Below are positions 31,796 through 40,769 of a DNA stretch of 64,000 bases, piece by piece. This DNA is from WTFY01 sp026713925. Its GTDB lineage: Bacteria; Pseudomonadota; Gammaproteobacteria; UBA4575. The position numbers were made by a program, and so were the translations under genes. Position 1 is the stretch's first letter. Each line of letters opens with the position of its first letter. The notes below the pieces were generated by a model. That model searched no databases. It saw only the letters and a list, made by a program, of their open reading frames with translations, and was not told the DNA's origin. Location: positions 1,178,001 through 1,242,000 of the forward strand of contig OY759361.1 in NCBI GenBank assembly GCA_963662355.1, read 5' to 3'.

Positions 31796-32797
31796 ATGAC
31801 TGATCTGGATTCCTTACAAACCGAAGCCCTGGCAGAGATTGATTCTGTCAGGGATGTCGATGCCCTGGAGTCCCTGCGCATCAGGCTTTTGGGCAAGAAG
31901 GGGCTGCTGACCGAGCAACTCAAGGCACTGGGCAAGCTTCCGCGTGACTCACGTCCTGCCGCCGGGCAGAAGATCAACCGGATCAAGTCACGTGTCCAGC
32001 AGGCGGTCGAAGAGAAAAAATCCCGGTTGCAGGAGTCTATCCTGCACAGCAGGCTGAGCAGTGAAACCCTGGATATCACCTTGCCGGGCCGCAGGCAAAA
32101 TCTGGGCAGCCTGCATCCAGTTACCCGTATTCTGACCCGTATCAGGGAGTATTTTTTGCAGCACGGCTTTGCCGTAGTAGAAGGCCCCGAGGTGGAAGAC
32201 GAGTTTCACAATTTCGAAGCCTTGAACATTCCCGCACATCATCCGGCGCGTGCCATGCATGACACCTTCTATTTCGGGGATAACCTGTTATTGCGCACGC
32301 ATACCTCTTCTGTACAGATTCGCCTGATGCAGCATCAGGCGCCCCCTATGCGCGTGATAGCACCCGGTCGTGTCTACCGCTGTGACTCCGACCCGACACA
32401 CAGTCCGATGTTTCATCAGGTGGAAGGCCTGCTGGTGGATGAGCAGGTGTCCTTTGCCGACCTGAAAAGTACGCTGATCAAATTTCTGCAGGTATTTTTC
32501 GAGGATGAAAACCTGCCGATACGCTTTCGGCCGTCGTATTTCCCGTTCACGGAACCTTCCGCCGAAATTGACGTGGCCATGGTTGATTCCGAATCGGGAG
32601 ATATCCGGTGGCTGGAAGTCATCGGATGCGGAATGGTGCATCCCGCAGTGTTTGAGAAAGTCGGGATTGATGCGGACCGGTACCGCGGGTATGCGTTTGG
32701 CATGGGAGTAGAGCGCCTGGCCATGCTGCGTTACCGGATCGATGATCTGCGGCTGTTTTTTGACAACGATTTGCGTTTCTTGCAGCAGTTCGCATGA
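31796..32797 (+). CDS. pheS: Phenylalanyl-tRNA synthetase alpha subunit
   Basis: 333 residues from ATG 31796 (MTDLDSLQTEALAEIDSV); a GTG nine bases earlier is less likely. With PheT it forms the alpha2-beta2 enzyme that charges tRNA-Phe. The N-terminal coiled coil is followed by the class II catalytic core: HPVTRILTRIREYFLQHGFAV, EVEDEFHNFEALNIPAHHPAR, LLRTHTSSVQIR, GRVYRCD, FHQVEGLLVD, and GMGVERLAMLRY (motif 3). 12 nt separate it from pheT. Confidence 0.97.
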   Translation: MTDLDSLQTEALAEIDSVRDVDALESLRIRLLGKKGLLTEQLKALGKLPRDSRPAAGQKINRIKSRVQQAVEEKKSRLQESILHSRLSSETLDITLPGRRQNLGSLHPVTRILTRIREYFLQHGFAVVEGPEVEDEFHNFEALNIPAHHPARAMHDTFYFGDNLLLRTHTSSVQIRLMQHQAPPMRVIAPGRVYRCDSDPTHSPMFHQVEGLLVDEQVSFADLKSTLIKFLQVFFEDENLPIRFRPSYFPFTEPSAEIDVAMVDSESGDIRWLEVIGCGMVHPAVFEKVGIDADRYRGYAFGMGVERLAMLRYRIDDLRLFFDNDLRFLQQFA

Positions 32798-32809
32798 GAG
32801 AGATCAACC

Positions 32810-35197
32810 ATGCAGGTAAGTGAACTGTGGTTACGTGAATGGGTGAGCCCGGCTGCAACTACGCAGCAGCTGGCAGACACGTTGACCATGGCTGGACTGG
32901 AGGTCGACAGTATACGCCCTGCAGCCCCTGCATTTTCGGGGGTAGTGGCTGCAAGGATCGCAGGGCTTACGGCACATCCTGACACCGAAGGGCTTCATGT
33001 GTGTTCCGTGGATGATGGCTCGGGCCAGCTGCTGAGCGTGGTCTGTGGTGCGGACAATGTGCGTGCAGGGATAATGGTGGCCCTTGCAAGGGTCGGTGCG
33101 CAACTGCCCGGCAATGTTCCGGTCGAGGCGAAGACCCTGGCCGGGGTGGAATCATCAGGAATGCTGTGTTCCAGTGCTGAACTGGGTCTCGCTGAATCAT
33201 CCCGCGGGATTCTGGAATTGCCTGAGACATGTGGGCTGGGTGTCGATCTATACAGGTATATGGGACTGGATGATGCAGTGATCGACATCGATTTGACACC
33301 CAACCGTTCGGATTGCCTCAGCGTTCAGGGTCTGGCAAGGGAAGTGTCCGCACTGTTCGAGGTCCCTGTTGAAAAGTCTCTGGACTGTAAAACCGTGCAT
33401 TCGATCGATACGGTCTTCCCGGTTTGTGTCGAGGCACCCGAGAACTGTCCGCGGTATGTCGGCAGGATCATTACAGGTGTTGAACGGGACGTTTCGGCTC
33501 CGTTATGGATCCAGGAGAAATTGCGCCGCTGCGGAGTGCGTTCCGTCAATGCCATCACGGACATCACAAATTATGTAATGCTTGAACTCGGCCAGCCGAT
33601 GCACGCGTTTGATCTGGACAGGCTGCAGTCCGGTATCGTGGTGCGGTTTGCCAGGCCCTCTGAAACCCTGCAACTGCTCAACGGCCAGGAAGTGAAGCTG
33701 GCCGAGGATGAACTGGTGATTGCGGATGCCGAAAACCCGGTTGCCCTGGCAGGCATCATGGGAGGGCAGCACACAGCGGTTACAGATCAGACCCGATCGG
33801 TGTTCCTGGAATCCGCCTGGTTCAAACCCGAGACGATTGCCGGCAAGGCAAGAAAGTACGGGCTGCACACGGATTCATCTCACCGGTTCGAACGAGGGGT
33901 GGATCCGGGCCTTGCACATCAGGCCATGCAACGTGCCACCCAGCTGATCCTCGAGACTGTAGGCGGTCATGTTGGCCCTGTCATATGTGAAGAAAATGAG
34001 TCCTGCCTGCCGCGGCCTGTACCGGTCGAACTCGAGCCCTCCAGGGTCGAGGCCTTGCTGGGAATGGATATATCAACGGCTGAAATCAGCTCGCTTCTGG
34101 AGCGCCTGCATTGCAAGGTCAGCCTGCAGGGTCACAGTCTGCGTGTTATCCCGCCGGGGTTTCGCACTGACCTTTCCATACCCGAGGACCTGATCGAGGA
34201 AATTGCGCGCCTGATCGGCTATGAAAACATCCCTGCATCCGGTACTGAATCCGGTTTCCTGAATGCCAGCGATTCCAGCCCCCGCGTGAACACGCTTGAG
34301 CAGATGAGGCAGGCCCTGGTGCTGTGCGGGTACCATGAAATCATTTCGTTCAGCTTTGTGAATCCGCACATCGAGAAACTGTTCAATCCGGAACATGATG
34401 CAAAGGAGCTTGAGAACCCGATTTCAAAGGACCTGTCTGTCATGCGCAGCAGCATCTGGCCAGGCCTGGTTCAGGCATCACGCTACAACTTCAACCGCCA
34501 GCAATTGCGTATCCGGTTTTTCGAGCAGGGCCTGCAGTTTCGCCAGACTGCCGAAGGGCTGCAGCAATTGCCAGTGCTGTCCGGCCTGATCACGGGTGAG
34601 TGTGAACCTCAGCAATGGGGGATCCGTCCCAGGAAAACCGATTTCTATGATATCAAGGGTGACGTGGAGCATCTTCTGGAGATTGCCGCATTGCCGCGTG
34701 ACCAACTGGCCCTTGAGCCTCTGGACGACCCCGGCCTGCATCCCGGACAGGCGGCAAGAGTGGTGCTCAGGGATCAGACGCTGGTGCGTTTTGGCGCCTT
34801 GCACCCGCGTATCCAGGCTGACCTGGATATCGATCAGGAAATATTTCTATTTGAACTGCACCTGGATGAATTGCCGTCCCGGCCCCTCGGGAAGGTCTTC
34901 CGGCCTTTGTCAAAGTTTCCTTTGATCCGCAGGGATATCACCCTCGTGGTGGATGAGGCTCTGCAGGCTGCTGAAATCTGCTTAAATATTGAGCAAATGC
35001 AAATTGCTTGTCTGCAAAGAGTGGAAATCTTTAGTGTTTATACCGGACAGGGTATACCTAAAGGGTATAAAAGTATTTCTTTAGGCTTGATTTTACAAGA
35101 GTTTTCACGCACTCTTAGAGATAAAGAAATAGAACAAACCGTCACGTCGATTGTTACACAACTTGAAAACAGAGTCGGGGCGAAAATACGAAGCTGA
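32810..35197 (+). CDS. pheT: Phenylalanyl-tRNA synthetase beta subunit
   Basis: 795 residues, full length. Domains in order: the N-terminal EMAP-like tRNA-binding domain (about 40-150, TAHPDTEGLHVCSVDDGSG), the B3/B4 editing domain (VNAITDITNYVMLELGQPMH), B5 (with LIGYENIP), the catalytic-like core (SGLITGECEPQQWG) and the C-terminal ferredoxin-fold anticodon-binding domain (FRPLSKFPLIRRDITLVVDE). It recognises tRNA-Phe and clears mischarged Tyr. ihfA begins 5 nt after the stop, so pheS-pheT-ihfA are one unit. Confidence 0.97.
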   Translation: MQVSELWLREWVSPAATTQQLADTLTMAGLEVDSIRPAAPAFSGVVAARIAGLTAHPDTEGLHVCSVDDGSGQLLSVVCGADNVRAGIMVALARVGAQLPGNVPVEAKTLAGVESSGMLCSSAELGLAESSRGILELPETCGLGVDLYRYMGLDDAVIDIDLTPNRSDCLSVQGLAREVSALFEVPVEKSLDCKTVHSIDTVFPVCVEAPENCPRYVGRIITGVERDVSAPLWIQEKLRRCGVRSVNAITDITNYVMLELGQPMHAFDLDRLQSGIVVRFARPSETLQLLNGQEVKLAEDELVIADAENPVALAGIMGGQHTAVTDQTRSVFLESAWFKPETIAGKARKYGLHTDSSHRFERGVDPGLAHQAMQRATQLILETVGGHVGPVICEENESCLPRPVPVELEPSRVEALLGMDISTAEISSLLERLHCKVSLQGHSLRVIPPGFRTDLSIPEDLIEEIARLIGYENIPASGTESGFLNASDSSPRVNTLEQMRQALVLCGYHEIISFSFVNPHIEKLFNPEHDAKELENPISKDLSVMRSSIWPGLVQASRYNFNRQQLRIRFFEQGLQFRQTAEGLQQLPVLSGLITGECEPQQWGIRPRKTDFYDIKGDVEHLLEIAALPRDQLALEPLDDPGLHPGQAARVVLRDQTLVRFGALHPRIQADLDIDQEIFLFELHLDELPSRPLGKVFRPLSKFPLIRRDITLVVDEALQAAEICLNIEQMQIACLQRVEIFSVYTGQGIPKGYKSISLGLILQEFSRTLRDKEIEQTVTSIVTQLENRVGAKIRS

Positions 35198-35202
35198 ATG
35201 CA

Positions 35203-35508
35203 ATGGCGCTGACCAAAGCTGAAATGGCAGAGAACCTGTTCGAGGAGCTGGGCCTTAACAAACGCGAGGCCAAAGAGCTTGTTGAAGTTTTTTTTGAAGA
35301 AGTTCGAGTTGCCTTGGAACGCAGCTCTGAGGTCAAACTGTCTGGTTTCGGCAATTTTATCCTGCGGGACAAGAATCAACGCCCTGGACGTAACCCGAAG
35401 ACCGGTGAGGAAATTCCAATCTCCGCCAGGCGTGTGGTGACCTTCCGCCCCGGGCAGAAGCTAAAAGCGAGAGTTGAGGCATATGCTGGAAATCAGCAGC
35501 AACAATGA
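35203..35508 (+). CDS. ihfA: Integration host factor subunit alpha
   Basis: 101 residues, MALTKAEMAENLFEELGLNK at the start. A DNA-bending HU-family protein that pairs with IhfB. Family marks: VKLSGFGNFILRDKNQRPGR (the arm-base region) and NPKTGEEIPISARRVVTFRP, where the Pro that intercalates into DNA is part of GRNPKTGE. It is the usual neighbour of pheT in gammaproteobacteria and overlaps the MerR-type gene by 26 nt. Confidence 0.96.
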   Translation: MALTKAEMAENLFEELGLNKREAKELVEVFFEEVRVALERSSEVKLSGFGNFILRDKNQRPGRNPKTGEEIPISARRVVTFRPGQKLKARVEAYAGNQQQQ

Positions 35509-35839
35509 ATTACCAGCGATCCCGGGAAAACGCTATTTTACGATTGGTGAAGTCAGTGGCCTTTGTAAAGTCAAGTCCCATGTATTACGTTACTGGGAGC
35601 AGGAATTTCCATCCCTTAAACCCGTCAAGCGTCGTGGAAACCGCCGGTATTACCAGCGACATGATGTCATCCTGATTCGCCAGATACGAAACCTGCTCTA
35701 TGAGCAGGGGTATACCATTGGCGGGGCCAGGCAAAAGCTTTCGGGATCGTCTGCCAAGCAGGATACTAACCAGAGCCAGCAGCTGATTCATCAGATGCGG
35801 GTTGAGCTTGAGGACTTGTTGCAGGTATTAAAGCGTTAG
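35483..35839 (+). CDS. MerR-family transcriptional regulator (ihfA-linked)
   Basis: 118 residues from ATG 35483, with GAGG 5 nt upstream and inside the 3' end of ihfA; a TTG three codons earlier is possible. The N-terminal winged helix is clear: RYFTIGEVSGLCKVKSHVLR, YWEQEFPSLKPVKRRGNRRY. A dimerisation helix follows. There is no C-terminal effector-binding domain and no metal-binding Cys, as is typical of the conserved MerR-like gene found after ihfA in many gammaproteobacteria, whose role is unknown. Confidence 0.9.
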   Translation: MLEISSNNELPAIPGKRYFTIGEVSGLCKVKSHVLRYWEQEFPSLKPVKRRGNRRYYQRHDVILIRQIRNLLYEQGYTIGGARQKLSGSSAKQDTNQSQQLIHQMRVELEDLLQVLKR

Positions 35840-35878
35840 GTTCCCGCTCTGATTCCTTGGAAATATATCCGGTTACAT

Positions 35879-35955
35879 CGGGGTGTAGCGCAGTCTGGTA
35901 GCGCACCGCAATGGGGTTGCGGTGGTCGGAGGTTCAAATCCTCTCACCCCGACCA
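35879..35955 (+). tRNA. tRNA-Pro(GGG)
   Basis: 77 nt with encoded CCA. Acceptor CGGGGTG/CACCCCG, D arm GCGC/GCGC, anticodon stem CCGCA/TGCGG around ATGGGGT giving GGG, T loop TTCAAAT. It follows the ihfA/MerR unit as in many gammaproteobacteria. Confidence 0.95.
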
Positions 35956-36309
35956 GGTTTTGTTGGGTCCGTACCGGGGACATAGGTAACACTTTTCGGT
36001 ACAAATAAGTCGGTGGCCGGTCCGCTTCGGCCGTTTTCGCACGGTGCCTCCCGTGACTTGAAATTCATTTTTTCTCAGTCATGTCTGCCAATCTTTACAT
36101 CGCATATTCAATGTGACGGGTGCAGGAAATTCCCGATTTCAAAAAGGAGTTGAATCTTCATCCGGTGCGCAGTCCATGCGAACGGAAATTCAAGTTCAAC
36201 TGGTGCAAATCAGTCTTTTGTTCATAATTTTGAACATGCAGGATTGAATAAGATAGTATGCTTGAATCAATAACACATTAATCCTTGTTGAGATTTGGAG
36301 ATTAATGCC
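35956..36309. other. Intergenic stretch before the GST-like pair
   Basis: No gene seen. The last 60 nt are AT-rich (GATTGAATAAGATAGTATGC region at 36242-36261) and probably contain the promoter of the gene at 36310. Nothing else recognised. Confidence 0.35.
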
Positions 36310-36906
36310 ATGGGTCTATTTAGCTCTAAGAAAAAAGCAGTCGAAACACCAAAGCTTGTCTGTCTTTCAGGTGATGCACAGTCCTATAAATGCATTTTTT
36401 TGGCCGCCTATAGAAAGCTCACAATTGATGTTGAATGGGACACCTCATCCGCACCCGGCGACAAGATGCCTGAGTCTTTGGCGGGTCTTAATCGATTTCC
36501 TTGTATTGAAGAAGGCGACTTTAAAGCTTGCGGGTCTAGCGCAGCCCTGACCTATTTAAATATCAAGGGGCGTTCCCCTACGATCCATCCGAGAAAAGCC
36601 AGGGTGCTGGCTGCACAGCAGTACTGGATTCAAGTCCTCACGAGAGAGCTGGATCCGTTATTAGACGATATTCAAAAAAACCAGGCGCCCATATCTGAAA
36701 TTCTGAAAGTTCTTGATGCCAATCTGGCAGACTCAAATCACATTGTCGGTGAATTTTCACTCGCGGATATACATTGGTCTGCGACGTGCAAGGCGCTGGA
36801 GGAACAGGGGAATAGTGCCATGTTGAGTGGCTTTGACAACATAGGCAAGTGGCTTGCAAATATAAAAAGCGAAATTCCACAGTACGACGCCAGAGCTGAA
36901 AAGTAG
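36310..36906 (+). CDS. Glutathione S-transferase-like protein, first of a tandem pair
   Basis: 198 residues from ATG 36310 (MGLFSSKKKAVETPKLVC); GGAG lies 10 nt before it, and an upstream TTG is less likely. The first ~80 residues have a thioredoxin-fold GST N-domain pattern (LVCLSGDAQSYKCIFLAAYR, then LNRFPCIEEGDFKACGSSAA, where the Pro would be the cis-Pro). The C-terminal half is helical and carries GEFSLADIHWSATCKAL, the GST C-domain N-capping box (SxAD). No typical catalytic Ser/Tyr is obvious. The downstream neighbour is a diverged copy. Substrate and function unknown. Confidence 0.65.
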   Translation: MGLFSSKKKAVETPKLVCLSGDAQSYKCIFLAAYRKLTIDVEWDTSSAPGDKMPESLAGLNRFPCIEEGDFKACGSSAALTYLNIKGRSPTIHPRKARVLAAQQYWIQVLTRELDPLLDDIQKNQAPISEILKVLDANLADSNHIVGEFSLADIHWSATCKALEEQGNSAMLSGFDNIGKWLANIKSEIPQYDARAEK

Positions 36907-36946
36907 TCGACAATTATTTTGAACAAGCATACACGGGTAAGTAATC

Positions 36947-37741
36947 ATGACAGACATATTTGATTCGATGGCTGAAAAATCCGGCCATACAGACAGTTCC
37001 AGATACGGGTTGTCTGGGGAAATGAAAAAGACACAGTATGTGTTGGAGCTGATTGGAAGTCCAACCGATGCCGATACGCTTAAATGCATACTCACTGCTG
37101 CAGAACAAGGTATGGAAATGAATTGCTACAGCATGGTTACCGATGCAGTGGAAAATATGCATGAATCCATTGCAGAAATTTCACCCTTGTCCATTACACC
37201 CTGCTTGAAAGAGGCAGATTTTATTACTTGCGGTGGTGATGCGATCACGGCATTTATTGATGCAAGGGGGTTGGGTTACGCACTTACCCCGCGCAACGTC
37301 ATGCTTGCGGCAACGCAAGACTACTGGGTTGATATTGCAATGGCGAATGTTGCCCCGCATGTAAAGCGAATCGTTGATGAAGCCATTACAAAAAAAATGG
37401 ATGCCTCTTCTTATTCTCCTGATATGCAGGTTATCAATGCCTGTTGTGAAGAACTCAAGGTATATTTTGATGCCCTGGATAAACAGTTGCAAAGTGAAAA
37501 ATTCATTGCATGTGACAAGTACACCTGGGCAGACCTTCATTGGACAGTCTACATTCATCTTTGTCAGAACGCAGGCTGTAGTACGTTAATTGATGAAAGA
37601 GAGAACATAAAGAATTGGTATAGCCGAATTAAGTCAAAGAAAAGCCAATGCGGTCAAGAGACCGTCGCTTACGACGTATTGCCTAATGCAGAAGAAACCC
37701 TGCAGGGAATTCTCAAGTCTGTTGAAATCAGTAATTTCTAA
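36947..37741 (+). CDS. Glutathione S-transferase-like protein, second of a tandem pair
   Basis: 264 residues, 40 nt after its paralogue. The alignable landmarks are in the same order: TLKCILTAAEQGMEMNCYS, SITPCLKEADFITCGGDAIT, RNVMLAATQDYWVDIAMANV and CDKYTWADLHWTVYIHLCQN (compare GEFSLADIHWSA). It has a longer N-terminus, a ~20-residue insertion in the helical half and a ~30-residue tail. It is unusually rich in Cys (nine by my count). The pair probably arose by duplication and may work as a heterodimer, since GSTs dimerise; that is inference. Confidence 0.65.
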   Translation: MTDIFDSMAEKSGHTDSSRYGLSGEMKKTQYVLELIGSPTDADTLKCILTAAEQGMEMNCYSMVTDAVENMHESIAEISPLSITPCLKEADFITCGGDAITAFIDARGLGYALTPRNVMLAATQDYWVDIAMANVAPHVKRIVDEAITKKMDASSYSPDMQVINACCEELKVYFDALDKQLQSEKFIACDKYTWADLHWTVYIHLCQNAGCSTLIDERENIKNWYSRIKSKKSQCGQETVAYDVLPNAEETLQGILKSVEISNF

Positions 37742-38318
37742 GCAAAAGAGTAATTTGCAGCCAGGCTATAGATGAGGAAGCGCAGAAGCAGAGCAGAGAA
37801 CCCTTTGTGGGAGAAATTGAAAGGGACGTGACTCTGGTCTGGCGTTCAGAGAAGATAGGAAAAATTTGTCGTTTGATCCATTCCCAGGTTCGAATGAATC
37901 TGAATATTTTGTAATTCATACCAGCACTGCTTCTGGAGCACGATGGTCAGAGCGGCTTGAGGTATAGGTAGACAGTCCCTGACCAGAGGCTGGGAAAGTA
38001 TATAATCCCCCAATCAAAGGACGCTTGTCCCAGGACATTCACGGATTGCAGAGTATTTAAAGTTTCCTCTGAATGCAGTTATGTGTACCCTATGGCTCAG
38101 GGAAGACAGATTCGGTGTACAGTGAGGTGCGTTACAAGCAATCGGGTGTGAGCCCATACCTGCAGGATTCCTGCTCCTGAATCAGCGGACAGATAATTTA
38201 ATATCCTGATACGGTCAGTCATTTTATACACACAGTCATGCAGAACTCCGGGTGACTATTGGGGAGCCACAGCCGGATGTAGAGGCAGTATCTTGTACAA
38301 ACATAATTGAATATTCAC
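37742..38318. other. Long lepB upstream region
   Basis: No gene recognised in ~575 nt. It contains the shared promoter-like element at 38062-38094 and an AAGTATATAATCCCCC stretch near 37997 that could be another -10 region. The RNA leader before lepB would be over 200 nt, leaving room for regulation. Confidence 0.4.
38062..38094 (+). promoter_or_regulatory. Promoter-like sequence shared with the thrS upstream region
   Basis: 27 of 33 bases match 28474-28506, with the ATGTGTACCCTATG core identical. AT-rich TTTAAAG lies just upstream, in the same relative place as TTGAGG before thrS. Seen as a repeat; promoter role inferred from its position before two core operons. Confidence 0.4.
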
Positions 38319-39143
38319 ATGGACCTGGAATTGATCTTGCTTATTGGGACGCTGGTGACAGGTATTGTCTGGCTGCTCGATGGACTCTTTTTAAGGAAGC
38401 GTCGTGCGGGTGTACCGCAGGACCAAGCGCCTGAAGACGGGACTGAATCGCATGCAAAGCCCGCAGCGAAGGAGCATCGGGAACCCTGGTTTATCGAGAC
38501 CTGCAAATCATTTTTCCCTATATTGCTGATCGTCCTGATACTTCGCTCGTTCGTGGCAGAACCCTTTCGGATTCCATCAGGATCCATGATGCCGACCCTG
38601 CTGCACGGCGATTTTATTCTGGTCAACAAGTTTACCTACGGCATCAGGCTGCCTGTTGTGCATGCCAAGATACTGGATATCGGAATACCTCAACGCGGGG
38701 ACGTTGCGGTGTTCCGGTTTCCCCGCAACCTTGCTGACGACTACATTAAGCGTATCATCGGCTTGCCCGGTGACCGGATTGAATACCGGGGCAAAACGGT
38801 ATTCATCAATGACAGGCCCATGCTGCAGGAAAAGAACGGTGTGTACCATGGGACCGGTGCGAACGGTGTCATGAATGGCATACCCATCTACAGGGAGGAA
38901 CTGGGAGAGGTGTCGCATGACGTGTTGATCAAGTACCCGAGATACCATGCCCCGCTTGTCGACTATGTCCCCGAGAATCACTATTTTGTGATGGGGGATA
39001 ACCGTGACCACAGCAGCGACAGTCGAAACTGGGGATTCGTGCCGGAAGAGAACCTGGTCGGGCGCGCATTCCTGATATGGATGAACTGGGATTTCTCAGG
39101 GAAGAAATTTGATCTCAAACGCATTGGGAAAAAAATCATCTAG
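38319..39143 (+). CDS. lepB: Signal peptidase I
   Basis: 274 residues from ATG 38319 (MDLELILLIGTLVTGIVWLL); a TTG four codons earlier is possible. An inner-membrane serine protease that removes signal peptides from exported proteins. Two transmembrane segments (residues ~3-22 and ~60-80) precede the periplasmic catalytic domain: RIPSGSMMPTLLHGDFILVN with the nucleophile Ser, DDYIKRIIGLPGDRIEYRG with the catalytic Lys, and HYFVMGDNRDHSSDSRNWG. In many gammaproteobacteria it is next to lepA and rnc; here lepA is not upstream and a 2.7-kb accessory block separates it from rnc. Confidence 0.95.
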   Translation: MDLELILLIGTLVTGIVWLLDGLFLRKRRAGVPQDQAPEDGTESHAKPAAKEHREPWFIETCKSFFPILLIVLILRSFVAEPFRIPSGSMMPTLLHGDFILVNKFTYGIRLPVVHAKILDIGIPQRGDVAVFRFPRNLADDYIKRIIGLPGDRIEYRGKTVFINDRPMLQEKNGVYHGTGANGVMNGIPIYREELGEVSHDVLIKYPRYHAPLVDYVPENHYFVMGDNRDHSSDSRNWGFVPEENLVGRAFLIWMNWDFSGKKFDLKRIGKKII

Positions 39144-39181
39144 CACCTGACTTGAAGTACGTCTCAGACCGGTACACTGTC

Positions 39182-39596
39182 CGAGTTGGTATGCGTGAGT
39201 GTGGTGGCCATGTCAAGGTCATGTCTGTTCCCGATACCGAGTAGTCTAACTTGTAATAAGCCGTGCTCAAGCATGCAGCCAGGGCCACTACCCTTTATAC
39301 CGATCAGCACAGAGGCTGCCATGATATCAAGTCGTGGAGTTATGAGCGTGAGGAGGTCAAGTACTCCGCAAAAGAATATGTGCGGGGTATGGCACATACC
39401 CCGGCAATGGATCTGTATGGTCACAGATCAGATGTGGCTACGATGGTATTTAGCATAACTGGAGGCCAAGCATTGCCAAGGATATGTAAACGAGTTCACA
39501 TTCAGATTGGATGCAGGGAATTATGACCAGACACTAAAGCGAATTGACAGCTTGGTCAGGGCTCATAAGGCAAGCGGATTACTTGCTAGAAGCTGA
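39182..39596 (+). pseudogene. IS1595-type transposase relic
   Basis: Read across frames the sequence gives RVGMRECGGHVKVMSVPDTE, LYTDQHRGCHDIKSWSYERE, VKYSAKEYVRGMAH, then after frame changes GYDGI-HNW and NEFTFRLDAGNYDQTL, KRIDSLVRAHKAS. This is the C-terminal half of an IS1595-family (ISXO2-like DDE) transposase, including the YTDxH and YVRGxxH landmarks. At least three stop codons (TAG, TAA, TAA between 39240 and 39263) and two frameshifts make it non-functional. No terminal repeats were identified. Confidence 0.75.
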
Positions 39597-39728
39597 CTGC
39601 CGGACAACAGTTTTCTTTGATCACATACTCTTTTTTCAGGGCCATAGGGTAATACGAAATCAACTGTCCTATTAAGTTCTTTAGGAGTTTTTGTTCATTG
39701 GTCTACCCTGTACCCCATATTTTAAGGG

Positions 39729-39773
39729 CTTCAACTCTCTCTCAACACCTGGTGCATGCTCGGGGGCTTGACA
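39729..39773 (+). repeat. Dispersed IS-end-like repeat, copy 3
   Basis: CAACTCTCTCTCA, then CATGCTCGGGGGC and TTGACA, matching 15291-15338 and, reversed, 13028-13074. No transposase relic of the same type is visible beside it; the IS1595 relic upstream is unrelated as far as I can tell. Confidence 0.5.
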
Positions 39774-39813
39774 ACTTGTATGACCGCTTATAGCCGTAAG
39801 CGGTCACTCACAG

Positions 39814-40110
39814 TCACTTAGCCGGCGAAGCTGGGAGTGAATCGTCAGTTGCAGGTTTCTTTTTCGACGTTCGGACCAAGCCGTCGCGGCCGCGGTTACC
39901 GTATTGCCGTTCGTTCAATTGAACGACGTTTTCCTTCACGGCCGTCATTACTGTCTCGAGATCCCCTTGCCGATAACCGCGAATAGTGCTGGTGCCTCGC
40001 GTGATTTCATAGCGATACCAGTCGGAACCTTCCGCACCAAACGGAGGCTTTGATCGTCGGACCGATACGATCTCGTATAGCTGTCGTTTTGCTGAAGGTT
40101 TATTGGTCAT
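39814..40110 (-). CDS. Small conserved hypothetical protein
   Basis: 98 residues, ATG 40108-40110, weak ribosome site. The core reads YEIVSVRRSKPPFGAEGSDW, YRYEITRGTSTIRGYRQGDL, ETVMTAVKENVVQLNERQ, a compact alpha/beta domain; the charged tail GRDGLVRTSKKKP is probably disordered and may bind nucleic acid. I recall similar proteins in other proteobacteria but no function. It follows the RRM gene on the same strand by 89 nt and may be cotranscribed with it. Confidence 0.6.
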   Translation of the reverse strand: MTNKPSAKRQLYEIVSVRRSKPPFGAEGSDWYRYEITRGTSTIRGYRQGDLETVMTAVKENVVQLNERQYGNRGRDGLVRTSKKKPATDDSLPASPAK

Positions 40111-40199
40111 GCAAGTTCACGTGCAGTAAATCAAGCCTTTCGGCTCGAAGCTGGGTCGCGAATGATGCCATTGGATCGTTGCAACTACGCGGGAAATGC

Positions 40200-40484
40200 T
40201 TACCAGCGTCTCCCACCACCACCACCACCACCAGATCTTTTTTCCTGGGGCTTGGCTTTGTTGACCTTGATTTCACGGCCTGCGAGGCTGGTACCATTAA
40301 TTTCTTGGATCGCTTTCTCTGCCTCTGCATTGCTCGACATCTCGACAAAAGCAAAGCCCTTGCTCTGACCTGTATCGCGATCTGAGATCACGTTTACGGA
40401 TTCAACCGTGCCGCACTTGCTAAAAGTATCCTGCAGGGTTTGCTTATCAGCCGAGTATGGTAAATTACCTACATATAGTCTCAT
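40200..40484 (-). CDS. Glycine-rich RNA-recognition-motif (RRM) RNA-binding protein
   Basis: 94 residues, AAGGA before ATG 40482-40484. One RRM fills the protein: RNP2 LYVGNLPY (3-10), RNP1 KGFAFVEM (about 43-50), and the closing GTSLAGREIKVNKAKP. A short tail of seven Gly and RRW follows, as in cyanobacterial and plant Rbp proteins. It binds single-stranded RNA in the cytoplasm; bacterial members are often cold- or stress-induced and help RNA folding. Regulation here is not visible. Intact. Confidence 0.9.
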   Translation of the reverse strand: MRLYVGNLPYSADKQTLQDTFSKCGTVESVNVISDRDTGQSKGFAFVEMSSNAEAEKAIQEINGTSLAGREIKVNKAKPQEKRSGGGGGGGRRW

Positions 40485-40769
40485 TGTTTACGTCCTTTCT
40501 CGATTATCGAGCCTTGTGTGCGAATTTCCGGTATTCAATCAATTAGCACAGGTTTTGCTGTTCCATAGACATGGTGTCAACGAAATCAGGAATTAGAAGT
40601 GATTACCGAGAAGACTGGCGGAGAAATAAAACTCTTGAAGTGAAAGTCGGGATAGGAAATTCTAATCTGAGCGTATCATACACTATAAATCAAGGATAGC
40701 CATGTTTAATTGGAGACGGAATTACGTTGCATCCATATAGAATCCCAGGCTGTCGTTAGACTGCGAAGT

